Positions 8,004 through 16,415 of a DNA stretch of 33,606 nucleotides are shown piece after piece. Each line of letters starts with the position of its first letter. The first letter of the stretch is position 1. Under the pieces are notes generated by a model. It ran no database searches. It had not been told where the DNA came from and saw nothing but the letters and a program-made list of their open reading frames with translations. The DNA is taken from contig JBBQZP010000037.1 in NCBI GenBank assembly GCA_038207585.1, forward strand, positions 1 to 33,606, in the 5' to 3' direction. The position numbers were made by a program, and so were the translations under genes. The stretch comes from JBBQZP01 sp038207585 (GTDB lineage: Bacteria > Pseudomonadota > Alphaproteobacteria > Rhodobacterales > Rhodobacteraceae).

Positions 8004-10154
8004 TCATGCGGCCTTCAGCGACACCTCAAGAGGGTACAGCGTCATGAGATCGCGCAAAGTTTGAGGCATTCCAAAGAAATATCCTTGCATCATGTCAACG
8101 CCTGCTTCCTGCAATCTTGCCATGTCCTCATGCGTTTCTACTCCCTCGGCGGTCACAAGCTTGCCAAGTGAATGTCCCAAGGCGATTATTGGTTTCACCA
8201 CTTCGTCAATACCGTTAATCCCTGAATCACTCGACATCAGACTCTTGTCTATCTTCAGGCAATCAAATGGCATTTGCCTAAGATAGCCGATTGATGAGAA
8301 CCCGGATCCAAAGTCATCAAGCGCCGTCGTGAATCCGATCAAGCCAATCTCTGTCAGACGCGATTTCACGGCATCAGTGTTCTGTATTGCAATCCCTTCC
8401 GTAAGTTCCAGCTGAATACGCTGGGGCGACACCTGAAACCGTCTGGCGAGATCCCGGATCCTTGATGCGAACTCTCCTGATAGCAACTGATTGGGAGAAA
8501 CGTTGATACTTACATTGAGACTGCTAAAGCCAGACACTTCTTCGCAGACCTTTTCGAAAATCAAAAGTCCCAGTTGGTCCATGAGTGCTGTTCGCTCAGC
8601 CACTGCTATGAAGATGTCGGGCGAGATGTCACCCATCGTTGCAGAAGTCCAGCGAGCCAACGCCTCCACTCTGACCAACCGAAGAGACTTTGCGTCGATG
8701 ATCGGTTGATAGCGAATGTGAAATTCTTCTCGCCGTGTGATCGCTTCACGCAGGGCAAGTTCAATGCGCCGTTCCATTTTCCATTTAAGATGCATCTCGT
8801 TGCTGTATTCTCTTGGTTGATCTGCCTTGGAGCTCTTCGCGTCGTACATGGCGTGATCAGCCTGAAATAGCAGTTCCTCGCATGTTTCGCCGCTCGACGT
8901 CCGGATAGCAAAGCCGAATGATGCGGTAAGATGAAATCTGTTTCCGGCAAAATCGACTTGCTCAAAGAGTGCAGTTTTTATTTGGCAAGCAACCTCGAGG
9001 ACCCTCTGGCGCAAATCATCGTCATAGTGAACAACTGAAACGAATTCATCGCCTCCAACGCGACAAATGACTATGCTTTCATTGAAAATAGCGCGAAGAC
9101 GTTGAGCTAAAATCTGAATGACAGCATCACCACCTTGGTGCCCGATAACATCATTCACCGACTTGAAGCCATTTATATCAAACAGGATGAGTGCGAACCT
9201 GCTGTTGGGCTTGCGCGATATTCTACCAATATGCTCAATCAAAGCTAGGCGGTTCGGAAGACCCGTCAGCAAATCCGAGCGCGCCGCACGCATTGCATCT
9301 TGCCCACGCGCCATCAGGTCTTTGGCATTGACTGTGAGCAAGTAGGTACCCAAAGCAGTCAGCGCCAGGATGGTCAAGGAAATCACTGCGCCAATGGGGG
9401 CGATCTTGGCGATCATGCGGTCTCCTGGCTTGGGAGGAGTCCAAGAGATGAAGATTTCCGGTTGTCCATCAACTCCATTGAGCGGCAAATTCTGAAGCTG
9501 CGAATCCGGCTGTACGCTCATTTTAAGACGCGAGAGCGAAAGGTCGGAGCGGATGGAGGCCATTTCCGCGTCTCTCAGCTTACGCGAGATAACCGCGATG
9601 GTACGTGGGTCAAATTCAGCCCTTCCAAGAGCCTCTTTTGTATCGGGCAGAAGGTAAGACGCACTCAGAAAACTCAATTGACCTTCATCGTTCTGCACAA
9701 AATCGAATGTCTGACGCTTACTGACATCAAGGTGCTCTATATTCTGGCGTATGTAAGAAAGGGTTTGCTGGGAAAGAAACGACGGAGACGGCTCTCGAGC
9801 CTGTCCCTTTGTCCAGGCGATGGGAGTTCGAAAAAATCCATCGAACATGACAACACCGTCAAATATATCTCCATTTATCGCAGTTATTCCATAATTGTCA
9901 GCAATGAAACCAATGTTCGTGTCTTTCGCCGCGGTGTAAACGTCTCCCCAATTGTTGTAGTCGCGTGCCATCAGGCGCACTTGATCGTGCAGCGTGCTCA
10001 TTCGATCGCTCGCAATCCGGAGCGTATCCTCCGCCGCCTGGGCGTTCATGCCGCGTCTGACGTAGTCCACTGAAAAGACGACGGCGAGACTAAACAAGAT
10101 CATTCCAAGCAGTGAAAAAATCACGATCCGGTGAGCAAGATTGCGCTTTAACAT
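8004..10154 (-). CDS. Membrane GGDEF/EAL cyclic-di-GMP protein with periplasmic sensor domain
   Basis: 716-aa inner-membrane signalling protein. One membrane segment spans about 9-30 and a second about 251-275; the 200 residues between are periplasmic and resemble a CHASE4 sensor (ARDYNNWGDVY near 63-73). The GGDEF domain has an intact active motif at 367-371, so it can in principle make cyclic-di-GMP. The inhibitory RxxD site upstream of it is absent (NESI in its place). The EAL domain follows: EAL at 497-499, then NVSPNQL, ELTE, LDDFGSG, KIDKS, AEGVET and QGYFFG. All usual catalytic and metal-binding motifs are present, so phosphodiesterase activity is expected. The start at 10154 follows GGAGGGG. 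The signal sensed is unknown. Its output usually affects motility, adhesion or exopolysaccharide. Confidence 0.93.
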   Translation of the reverse strand: MLKRNLAHRIVIFSLLGMILFSLAVVFSVDYVRRGMNAQAAEDTLRIASDRMSTLHDQVRLMARDYNNWGDVYTAAKDTNIGFIADNYGITAINGDIFDGVVMFDGFFRTPIAWTKGQAREPSPSFLSQQTLSYIRQNIEHLDVSKRQTFDFVQNDEGQLSFLSASYLLPDTKEALGRAEFDPRTIAVISRKLRDAEMASIRSDLSLSRLKMSVQPDSQLQNLPLNGVDGQPEIFISWTPPKPGDRMIAKIAPIGAVISLTILALTALGTYLLTVNAKDLMARGQDAMRAARSDLLTGLPNRLALIEHIGRISRKPNSRFALILFDINGFKSVNDVIGHQGGDAVIQILAQRLRAIFNESIVICRVGGDEFVSVVHYDDDLRQRVLEVACQIKTALFEQVDFAGNRFHLTASFGFAIRTSSGETCEELLFQADHAMYDAKSSKADQPREYSNEMHLKWKMERRIELALREAITRREEFHIRYQPIIDAKSLRLVRVEALARWTSATMGDISPDIFIAVAERTALMDQLGLLIFEKVCEEVSGFSSLNVSINVSPNQLLSGEFASRIRDLARRFQVSPQRIQLELTEGIAIQNTDAVKSRLTEIGLIGFTTALDDFGSGFSSIGYLRQMPFDCLKIDKSLMSSDSGINGIDEVVKPIIALGHSLGKLVTAEGVETHEDMARLQEAGVDMMQGYFFGMPQTLRDLMTLYPLEVSLKAA

Positions 10155-10182
10155 GATTTTCCCCTCCGGCTAATTAGCATGC

Positions 10183-10641
10183 TTACGACCAGTGTTTCGC
10201 AGTTCGGAAAGGAATGATTACTCTGTCGGTCGTTTCAGATCCGAGGTTGGAGGCAGGACGATTTTCTTGTATGTGATCCGGGTTGAAGGCGAGGACGGTT
10301 ACGGTCCGATAGTCACACGTCAATTCTTCACCGATCTGAATATCCCGTGCGGCAAACATTTCGTTACCACCATCGTGCAAGTTGGGTACATCCGCGTGGT
10401 TCATGAAATAGTCACCATCAGTTCCCAGAATGAACATTCCCAGATCCGCTCGAAACTCGGCATGATTGCAGATTTTTCGGGAAACATGCGCGGGCAGTCG
10501 CTGAAGTTCGTCAAAGGGTATGCGAAGATCTACGATGGCGTTAAACTGCCAAACGCATTGTCCAAGCTTTACTTTCTCCAAGGCAAATACTCCGAGACCG
10601 TGTATCTGGCTCTGACTAATCTTATGCTCGACCATCAGCAT
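10183..10641 (-). CDS. Stand-alone SET-domain protein (putative protein lysine methyltransferase)
   Basis: 152-aa single-domain SET protein. GLGVFALEKVKLGQ (15-28) is the opening glycine-rich SAM-binding segment, YFMNHADVPNL (78-88) carries the Asn-His motif that binds SAM, and ELTCDYR carries the conserved Tyr. No pre-SET or post-SET zinc cluster is seen, as is usual for short bacterial members. The start at 10641 has AGGA about ten bases upstream. It sits 28 bases upstream of the GGDEF/EAL gene on the same strand, so co-transcription is possible. The family methylates lysines, but bacterial substrates are mostly unknown, so the target here is open. Confidence 0.85.
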   Translation of the reverse strand: MLMVEHKISQSQIHGLGVFALEKVKLGQCVWQFNAIVDLRIPFDELQRLPAHVSRKICNHAEFRADLGMFILGTDGDYFMNHADVPNLHDGGNEMFAARDIQIGEELTCDYRTVTVLAFNPDHIQENRPASNLGSETTDRVIIPFRTAKHWS

Positions 10642-10683
10642 CTTGATATCCTAGTTGGCGATTTCTGAATGTCCCTGATGACA

Positions 10684-11010
10684 CTATCCCTTGGCCATCA
10701 CAGCGACAGAGGCCAGGGCAAGGGTAAGTCCCAGTATCTCTCTTGGGCCAATAGTTTCATTGAATATGAAGAACCCGATCGCAGAGAGAATAATGATCGT
10801 GGAAGCACTGTATGCAACGCTGATCAATGTGAGCGAATGGGTCTGCATGAGAAAGAACCATCCGATGGCCGGGAGCGCGTAAAGCATCATACCGACAGCA
10901 AAGGTTCTGGTCAGTATGCCTTGCGGGCTGTTGGCTGCAAGCTTTATAAAGTAATCGCCAAATCCTGTCGCGACTGTCAGGACAATCAGGATTGCAATGG
11001 AGTTCAACAT
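10684..11010 (-). CDS. Small four-helix drug/metabolite transporter (SMR/EamA-like)
   Basis: 108-aa hydrophobic protein with four predicted membrane helices, the size and layout of small multidrug-resistance (EmrE-type) proteins or half an EamA transporter. Helix 1 contains TVATGFGDYFIKLA, where SMR proteins carry the membrane Glu; here an Asp is present instead. The C-terminal half, SLTLISVAYSASTIIILSAI then FFIFNETIGPREILG, is typical of the DMT superfamily. The start at 11010 is preferred over 11022 because GAGG lies seven bases upstream. Such proteins work as dimers. The substrate cannot be deduced, and no partner subunit gene is adjacent. Confidence 0.75.
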   Translation of the reverse strand: MLNSIAILIVLTVATGFGDYFIKLAANSPQGILTRTFAVGMMLYALPAIGWFFLMQTHSLTLISVAYSASTIIILSAIGFFIFNETIGPREILGLTLALASVAVMAKG

Positions 11011-11696
11011 AGGCTGCCTCACTTTAGTTGCTTGAATCCGAACCGACCGATTCGCTCTACCTTGAGGCGATTATTGTCTTGTTAATCCTAACAGAAAGTT
11101 AAGGCCCCGCTCGCGAGGGAGGTGCAGGCTGCGAGACGACATGCGCTGGTGATCAGGCTGCCTTTGAAATGATCCGGGTATCTGGGTGGTTCTCCTCGTT
11201 GTCCGACGACGATCAGAACGCAGGTTTGCAATATGGGGCGGTCATCTGGGACGTCGGCTTTTTCCTCGGTCATGGCACCGCTGTGGGCGCCGGCTCTGAT
11301 GAAAGGGCATTTTGAGCGTCCGCCTGCGTCACAACCCAGGCATGCCCCGCGTTTAAAAGATTGCCGATGCAGGTTCGGTTGGATTAAGCGCGCTTCCTCA
11401 GAAGACTTTCGTGCAACACTGAGGCTTGGAAAGGCTGGCCGGGATGATCACTCTGCTCGCTGCCAGTTGAACCGGGGACGTGACAGCATTGCTCCTGATC
11501 GAGATCATGTCGATCGCTAGTAGTAGAGCCAGACGATTGGTGCGTCTCATCGTGAGATACGATTTTACGACGACGTGGACGGCCCAGGACACGCATCTTG
11601 GACAATCCTGGTCGGGGCCGGTGCCTTGCAGATGAGCATAGGCGAGTGAAGGTCCAAAAGCTATGTCGCGCCGCCCTGAGCACGCTCAGCTCCGCC
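11011..11696. other. Stretch without a recognised gene
   Basis: Only short overlapping frames occur on both strands. The most protein-like is a minus-strand run near 11398-11550 (RRTNRLALLLAIDMISIRSN), for which no family is recognised. The stretch may be the remains of a gene lost together with the pseudogene that follows. Confidence 0.3.
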
Positions 11697-12269
11697 TCAA
11701 AGGTCCATGATGTGCTTGTCTTTGACTGCCAGAGCCTTGGTCACTTCTGCCGACTCAAAACGTTGTGGGATATGTTGCGGGCAGTTGGCATCCCAGGCCG
11801 TAACCGTGAACACGATGACCTGTTCGGCTCTTGCCTTGGAGGCGGCTGGCAGCAGACGCGCCGTCAATTCGGCGTCTCCTTCAACAACCTTTGCAATGCC
11901 CCAAATCTTGATGCGCCGACGATTGACCTAGTCGATGAGGAAAAGATGGGCCTTGGGGTTGTCAGCAAGATTGCCGCTTAAGATGAACTGGCGGTTTCCG
12001 GCGTAATCGACAAATCCAAGGGTTCGGCGGTCCATAACCCGCAGAAAACCGGGTGGGCCACCGCGATGCTGGATATAGGGTTGTCCATCGGTGTTCGCCG
12101 TCGCCATAAAGACGCTGGTCTGGGCCTGAATGAAGACCTTCAGATCATCGGTGATCTCGATTTGCTAGCCGCCCGCCTGTTCGAGATTGGTGTAGGCGCG
12201 GCGGGACCCCTTGCGGGTCTGAATGGCCTTGACCGTCGGGGTGAAGGCCACGTCACTGGAATATCCCAT
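11697..12269 (-). pseudogene. Pyridoxamine-phosphate-oxidase-like flavin-binding protein, broken by two TAG stops
   Basis: One frame of 191 codons runs from ATG 12269 (AGAGG upstream) to TGA 11697. It is interrupted only by TAG at 12167-12165 (codon 35) and TAG at 11930-11928 (codon 114). Between and around them the protein is coherent: FTPTVKAIQTRKGSRRAY, then TSVFMATANTDGQPYIQHRG, GFLRVMDRRTLGFVDYAGNR, FILSGNLADNPKAHLFLID, and RRIKIWGIAKVVEGDAELTA. This is the split-barrel PNPOx-like fold used by FMN-binding reductases and general-stress proteins. The first stop falls where the family would have an aromatic residue after GG, and the second after LID, so single base changes explain both. The gene is judged inactive. 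It lies between unrecognised DNA and an IS5 remnant. Confidence 0.8.
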
Positions 12270-12310
12270 TCTTGAACCTCTAGGGGGTTAATTTTGCACG
12301 CCGAAACACC

Positions 12311-12327
12311 GCATTGCTTTGCAATGC
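12311..12327. repeat. Short perfect hairpin beside the IS5 remnant
   Basis: GCATTGC, a three-base loop TTT, then GCAATGC form a perfect seven-base-pair stem. It lies about 15 bases before the point where the transposase remnant begins, so it may mark the deletion or insertion junction. It may also be chance. Confidence 0.4.
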
Positions 12328-12341
12328 ACCGCCGGGCAATT

Positions 12342-12491
12342 GAGAAGCGTCACTACAAACGCCGCAATCGCATCGAGATCATGTTCGGGCGTTTGAAGGA
12401 CTGGCGACGGGTGGCGACCCGCTACGGCAGATGCCCGAAGGTCTTCCTGTCAGCCGCAGCTTTCGCCGCAATAGTCTTGTTCTGGCTTTGA
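12342..12491 (+). pseudogene. IS5/IS427 transposase, C-terminal remnant
   Basis: The last 50 codons of an IS427-type transposase: RRNRIEIMFGRLKDWRRVAT with the catalytic Glu region, then CPKVFLSAAAFAAIVLFWL and a stop. It closely matches the end of the transposase at 5215-5984 but differs at several residues, so it is a different copy and not part of the same element. Everything before position 12342 is missing. The bases after the stop (AATATCAATGAATCTGGAGCC) probably run to the old right end of the element. Confidence 0.8.
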
Positions 12492-12522
12492 ATATCAATG
12501 AATCTGGAGCCTTGCGTTGCCT

Positions 12523-12891
12523 TCACTGCTCACCCGTTGCTTTAGTGCGCTTTAGCCTCCCTTCGTCGAGGGCCCTCCGATTTCTTTTGGAACCAATACT
12601 ACGATCAGTTAAAAATACAGCGAAATCGATTACGGTTCCGACGGTTGCCTCTTGCTGACGAATTCTCCGGTGATGCAGATGGTCTTCCAAAAAATGCGTG
12701 GCCTGCGGCCGGAGTTCTTCTAACGATAGAACTCGGACGGCGTCGCGATCTCGTGCGGTTTGCGCATCCACCGCGTTGGAAAGAGCGTCGCGGACTTCGC
12801 GCACCTTTTCTCCGACAGACGCCAAACCAGCTTCTCTCGTATATCTGGACAACTCATCCAAGCTGTCGAAAAACCAACCGTAGTATCGCAT
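12523..12891 (-). CDS. Small protein with MRxYxWxF N-terminus, copy B
   Basis: 122-aa protein of unknown function. The start at 12891 is chosen over 12957 because GAGG lies about ten bases upstream and because MRYYGWFFDSLDELSRY matches the start of the small gene at 6121-6309 (MRNYAWVFSCLDQVSNH). The next 30 residues are charged and helical (KVREVRDALSNAV). After about residue 50 the sequence becomes rich in His, Arg and Gln and no longer looks well folded, so a frameshift may have extended it; the ancestral protein could be about 60-70 residues, as in copy A. No membrane segment or known domain is seen. Confidence 0.45.
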   Translation of the reverse strand: MRYYGWFFDSLDELSRYTREAGLASVGEKVREVRDALSNAVDAQTARDRDAVRVLSLEELRPQATHFLEDHLHHRRIRQQEATVGTVIDFAVFLTDRSIGSKRNRRALDEGRLKRTKATGEQ

Positions 12892-12957
12892 TTTGCATTG
12901 CCTCAGGGTTGCTCGAGTCAAAGACTCGTTGATCTCTCTTGAATGCATCACCTTCAT

Positions 12958-13227
12958 TAATGGCAGGTTAAGGCGCGCAATCGATTGAACACTCCACGAC
13001 TGTGCATTACAAACTCACAACATTGCTTTTACGGTTCTGAATCTACTCCATTTTGGAGGTCGAATCATCCTATTTTATGGCGAAGTTAGAGAACTCGGAA
13101 CCTTAAAATTTCTTGTCTCCTCTGGCACATTGCGATGCCGTCAGGAGGGGGCATCCACTCAATCAACAGAGCCCCTTAAACCGCTTGGGTCAAGTGCCAG
13201 GTCTAGTTAGTTAAGGATGAGGGTTAT
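12958..13227. other. Spacer before the ISKra4 element
   Basis: AT-richer spacer with no gene or RNA that I can recognise. It presumably holds the promoter of the minus-strand small gene ending at 12523, but no clear promoter elements are assigned. Confidence 0.3.
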
Positions 13228-14691
13228 GGGGGAGTGGACGAAACATGGGGGTCCGGTCACCTTTCCGGCGTGTGCTAAGGTAAGTCCTTTGCGAGGAGGG
13301 CTGCCATGGACGTCCGGATTGCAGTCGAAACGACCTTTGATAATGGTGAGAAGCGCATTCACAAGCTTGACGGCATTTCACGATCGTACCGGGTGACCTG
13401 CCCAGAAGGATTTGGGCTGCGCCTTGAGGATGGGAAGAGGGTTGTCGGACAGATACAGCGGGCAATTCTCTGCGATCAGGTTGAGGAAATCAGCTGAGAG
13501 AGCCTCGTCTGCCCAACTTGTGCCTCGGTGCGCGCCATCCATGACTATCGCACACGCGTTCTGGACACGCTCTTTGGGCGGGTTCGGGTCAAAGCCGCGC
13601 GCTTGCGCCGCTGTCCCTGTGATGCAAGGTCAGCGGCAAGATCCAGAGGACCCATCTCTCCGCTGGCGTACTTCTTTCCAGACCTGGCTACCCCGGAGTT
13701 GCAACGGCTACATGCCGAACTTGGGTCCCGACATTCATTTCGCGAGGCCGCGCGGCTGATGAAAAGTTTCCTCCCCTGCCACCCGCCCCGTCACACCACG
13801 GTGCGTGACAGGTTGGGTAGAGTTGCCACCGGGCTCGAGAAAATTCGAAGGGCGTCAGGCGATCCGGTTGAAGCACAGCCCAAAGGTGGTTTGACGGTTT
13901 TTCTGGACGGTGCGCATATCCGCTGTCGCCCGGAATATCAGCAGCGACACTTGGATCTTGTGGTCGGTAAGATCGAGAATCGACATATGTGCCGACGATT
14001 TGGCTTGGTCGCCAATGCGACCGCATCGCCAGGCAGCCGTATGCGAGAAGAGCTGTCAGGCTTTGGATGGAAGGCAGGCCGTCTGTTGACGGTGATCTCA
14101 GATGGTGAGCTTGCTCTCCCGAACCTCATTCGAAATGCGATGGGTGGCGACGGCCGAGTGAAGCATATTCTCGACTGGTGGCACATCTCCATGCGCGTGC
14201 AGCATGTCGAGGCCGCCGTTGTAGGGCTCGTCCAGGCACCAGGTTTTGTCGGCAATCCAGTGCTGTTCCAACGCCCCGCGAAAAGCCTCCGCTGGTGGCT
14301 TTGGCATGGCAGAGCACGGGTCGCGGAAACTTAATTGAAGGGGCTCATGCACGATTGCACCCGCCTTGCGGAAGAACCTCTCGCTGTCCGCACCGCGGCC
14401 GCGCGCGTGCGGGCTCGCTGCGAGACCCCGTACACCCATCTTGCGAACAACATGGAATCCCTTGTCGACTATGGCCGACGGTACCGGAACGGGCTGCCCA
14501 TCTCGTCATCTCGTGCCGAAGGATCAGTAGATGACATCGCCAATGCACGGATGGGAATGCGCAGAAGGATGCGGTGGTCGCCCAAAGGGGCTCATCGAGT
14601 AGCCGTCACACCGGCCGCAGTCCTCGATGGTCGGCTGACCGTCGTAAATAGAAAACGCGCCGCATCACCCCCAAGTTTTGTCCACTCCCTC
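13228..14691 (+). mobile_element. ISKra4-family insertion sequence with recognisable terminal repeats
   Basis: The ends are 24-base imperfect inverted repeats at 13228-13251 and 14668-14691, matching at 21 of 24 positions and sharing GAGTGGAC near the outside and TGGGGG at the inside. The enclosed transposase frame and the length of about 1.46 kb fit the family. No target duplication was identified. The termini look usable, but the transposase is broken, so the element could only move with help from another copy. Confidence 0.75.
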
Positions 14692-14721
14692 CGTCAGGTG
14701 GCGAACACTAGATGCTTATGA
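13306..14721 (+). pseudogene. ISKra4-family transposase with two in-frame stops
   Basis: A single frame from ATG 13306 carries a full ISKra4 transposase: MDVRIAVETTFDNGEKRIHK, YRVTCPEGFGLRLEDGKRVV, a short zinc-type motif (CPTCASVRAI), SRHSFREAARLMKSFLPCH, GLTVFLDGAHIRCRPEYQQR, ILDWWHISMRVQHVE, and near the end LPISSSRAEGSVDDIANARM. It is interrupted by TGA at 13495-13497, probably from CGA (Arg), and by TAA at 14332-14334, probably from TAC (Tyr). The frame also runs past the right terminal repeat to 14721, so the original stop may be lost. GAGGAGGG-type sequence lies upstream of the start. The copy is inactive. Confidence 0.88.
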
Positions 14722-14890
14722 CAACCGCAAATGATCGCGTTGGTCGAACAGACTTGCATTATAGTTAATGGCGCAGCGTCGGCAGAACGGTGCCGACTGT
14801 GAAGTTACTTGCACGCATTTTATCTATGTGGGGCTGGATGTTGGATAAGCCAAAATCATGCCAATTTTAGTAAATTAAATCAATGTCATA

Positions 14891-14967
14891 TGGCGGACCC
14901 AGAAGGAATCGAACCCTCAACCTGCCGATTAGAAGTCGGCTGCTCTATCCAGTTGAGCTATGGGTCC
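14891..14967 (-). tRNA. tRNA-Arg(UCU)
   Basis: The minus strand folds as a complete cloverleaf: acceptor arm GGACCCA paired with TGGGTCC, D arm TAGCTCAACTGGATAGAGCA, anticodon stem CCGAC/GTCGG-like with loop CTTCTAA giving anticodon TCT, and T arm with GGTTCGATTCC. Discriminator G and an encoded CCA end at 14891. It would read AGA and AGG arginine codons. The 3' end faces the accessory, IS-rich half of the window, and it sits at the point where gene density and GC content change. That makes it a candidate island boundary, although no second copy of its 3' end was seen. Confidence 0.96.
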
Positions 14968-15168
14968 GCACGCGCCTTGTCTGAGGTAAGTTGGCGCGCG
15001 GATCAAGCCCCCCGGCCGAAGATCGGGCTTGATTGCGGCCCGGCTCTGCATGATCCTTGGCGGGACACGGCAAGAGGGGATGGTATGGATCTGGCGCAGT
15101 GCCTGATCTGAGTGGTTCAGTTGTCGCTGTGCGCCCCGGCCTTTGCTTAACGGCGTCAGGTCAGGAAC

Positions 15169-15931
15169 ATGATTTTCGACATTCCGGAGGGCTGGAAAGA
15201 AGGGTCTGCCCAAATCGGTTCATTGACCCTGCTGTCAGATTTTCCGGACGAAAAGTGCCGCTTTTGCTATGTCTATTTAACCGCAGGGCGGATTGGTTCG
15301 GGCAAGATCACCATTTCCGTTAGATCGCAGCGGATGCGGTTTGTCGACGATGACGACCGGGGCAGCGTTACCAGCGCACAAGACGCGACAGAACTGACCA
15401 TAGCGGGCCACAGGGCGGCGATGCTGGTGCAGAGGGTAGACACCAAAGTGCAAGCATTGATCGCAGTTGATCTGCGCGGGGGATCTGGTCTTGAGCTTTA
15501 CTTCTAGAGCAACCGAAAAGCTGACGCCTCAGGACGGGGGGTGGTCAGATGGCACCAGAACTCTGTCCGAAGTGGAGCCATTGGAAGACAGCGCGCCAAT
15601 CAAGGGCACAATCTCCAGCGTGTTCTTCATGGGGATGGTTCCGAATTCCGGGGTGACGGGGGGCATCTCGTCATCTTCCAGCACCAAATTCCTGCCGGAC
15701 GGCACCTGTAACGGGTCCAGCGTCGGCGGCGCTTTCGGCAATTTCGGTGGTGGTGGCAGCTATGCCACCAGCCACGAAAATGCCAGCGGCGGGCGGCACG
15801 CGGTGAAGAACGGCCTTTTGGTGGTGACATCGAATGACGGGGCGCAGCCAACGGCCGAACTGGCGCTGCGTGTATCGGACAAAGAACTAATGATCGGGAC
15901 TGAATTCATCAGTGACCAGAAACAGGCCTAA
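15169..15931 (+). pseudogene. Secreted hypothetical protein, split between two frames
   Basis: Two adjoining frames look like parts of one gene. The first (15169-15507) begins MIFDIPEGWKEGSAQIGSL and includes EKCRFCYVYLTAGRIGSGKI and TELTIAGHRAAMLVQRVDT. The second, one base out of register (about 15505-15931), includes TKFLPDGTCNGSSVGGAFGN and ends TAELALRVSDKELMIGTEFI. Upstream of the first, in frame, lies VVQLSLCAPAFA, which resembles the end of a signal peptide, but it is cut off by TAA. Together this suggests a decayed gene for a periplasmic protein in which the signal peptide and a central frame have been lost. Two separate small genes remain possible. The function is unknown. Confidence 0.5.
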
Positions 15932-16401
15932 AGCACCCGCGACATGAAATAACTGTTGGGGTCTGCGGTATAACCTTCAAACGGCAGGCAGACGACAAAA
16001 CCGGCGTTGGCATAAAGCGCGCGGGCCGGGGCGAACACATCCTCGACCCCGGTTTCAAGGCTGAGACGGGTATAGCCTAACGCGCGCGCCTCGGCCATCA
16101 GATGATCCAGCAGGATGCGGGCCAGCCCCCTGCCCCGCGCCTCGGACACGATGTGCATCGACTTGATTTCGGCATGCACTGCGGTGATCCGCTTGATTGC
16201 GCCCATGCCGAGAACCGCCTCGCCCTCGCACAGCGTGAAAAACGCGATCTCGGGCGTGGCAAGCGCGCCGGGTTCCATCACATGCGTGCTTTCGGGCGGC
16301 GAGGCCGCGCGCATCATGGCGACGTGGCGTTCCAGAAGTGCGGTCACCTCGGGGCGCAGCGGGCTGTCGGGCCGGATAGAAATGGTTGGAGATATGCTCA
16401 A
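15928..16401 (-). CDS. GNAT-family N-acetyltransferase
   Basis: 157-aa GNAT enzyme. The acetyl-CoA binding segment SEARGRGLARILLDHLMAEA is clear (about 86-105, RGRGLA being the Q/RxxGxG/A loop), preceded by AEIKSMHIV, the beta-4 strand, and followed by LETG and ARALYANAGFVVC typical of motif B. It resembles small PaiA/YsnE-type acetyltransferases. The substrate is unknown. The apparent start is TTG at 16401 with GAAGGCGG upstream. It begins only 14 bases after the preceding gene on the same strand, so translation is probably coupled. Its 3' end overlaps the convergent decayed gene by a few bases. Confidence 0.85.
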   Translation of the reverse strand: MSISPTISIRPDSPLRPEVTALLERHVAMMRAASPPESTHVMEPGALATPEIAFFTLCEGEAVLGMGAIKRITAVHAEIKSMHIVSEARGRGLARILLDHLMAEARALGYTRLSLETGVEDVFAPARALYANAGFVVCLPFEGYTADPNSYFMSRVL

Positions 16402-16415
16402 CAGGTCCGCCTTCG

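Noticed and set aside
9300..10073. 257-residue plus-strand frame opposite the GGDEF/EAL gene
   Set aside because: The minus strand carries a full, motif-rich protein; the plus-strand product has no recognisable sequence.
10192..10668. 158-residue plus-strand frame opposite the SET gene
   Set aside because: The minus strand encodes clear SET motifs; this frame is its shadow.
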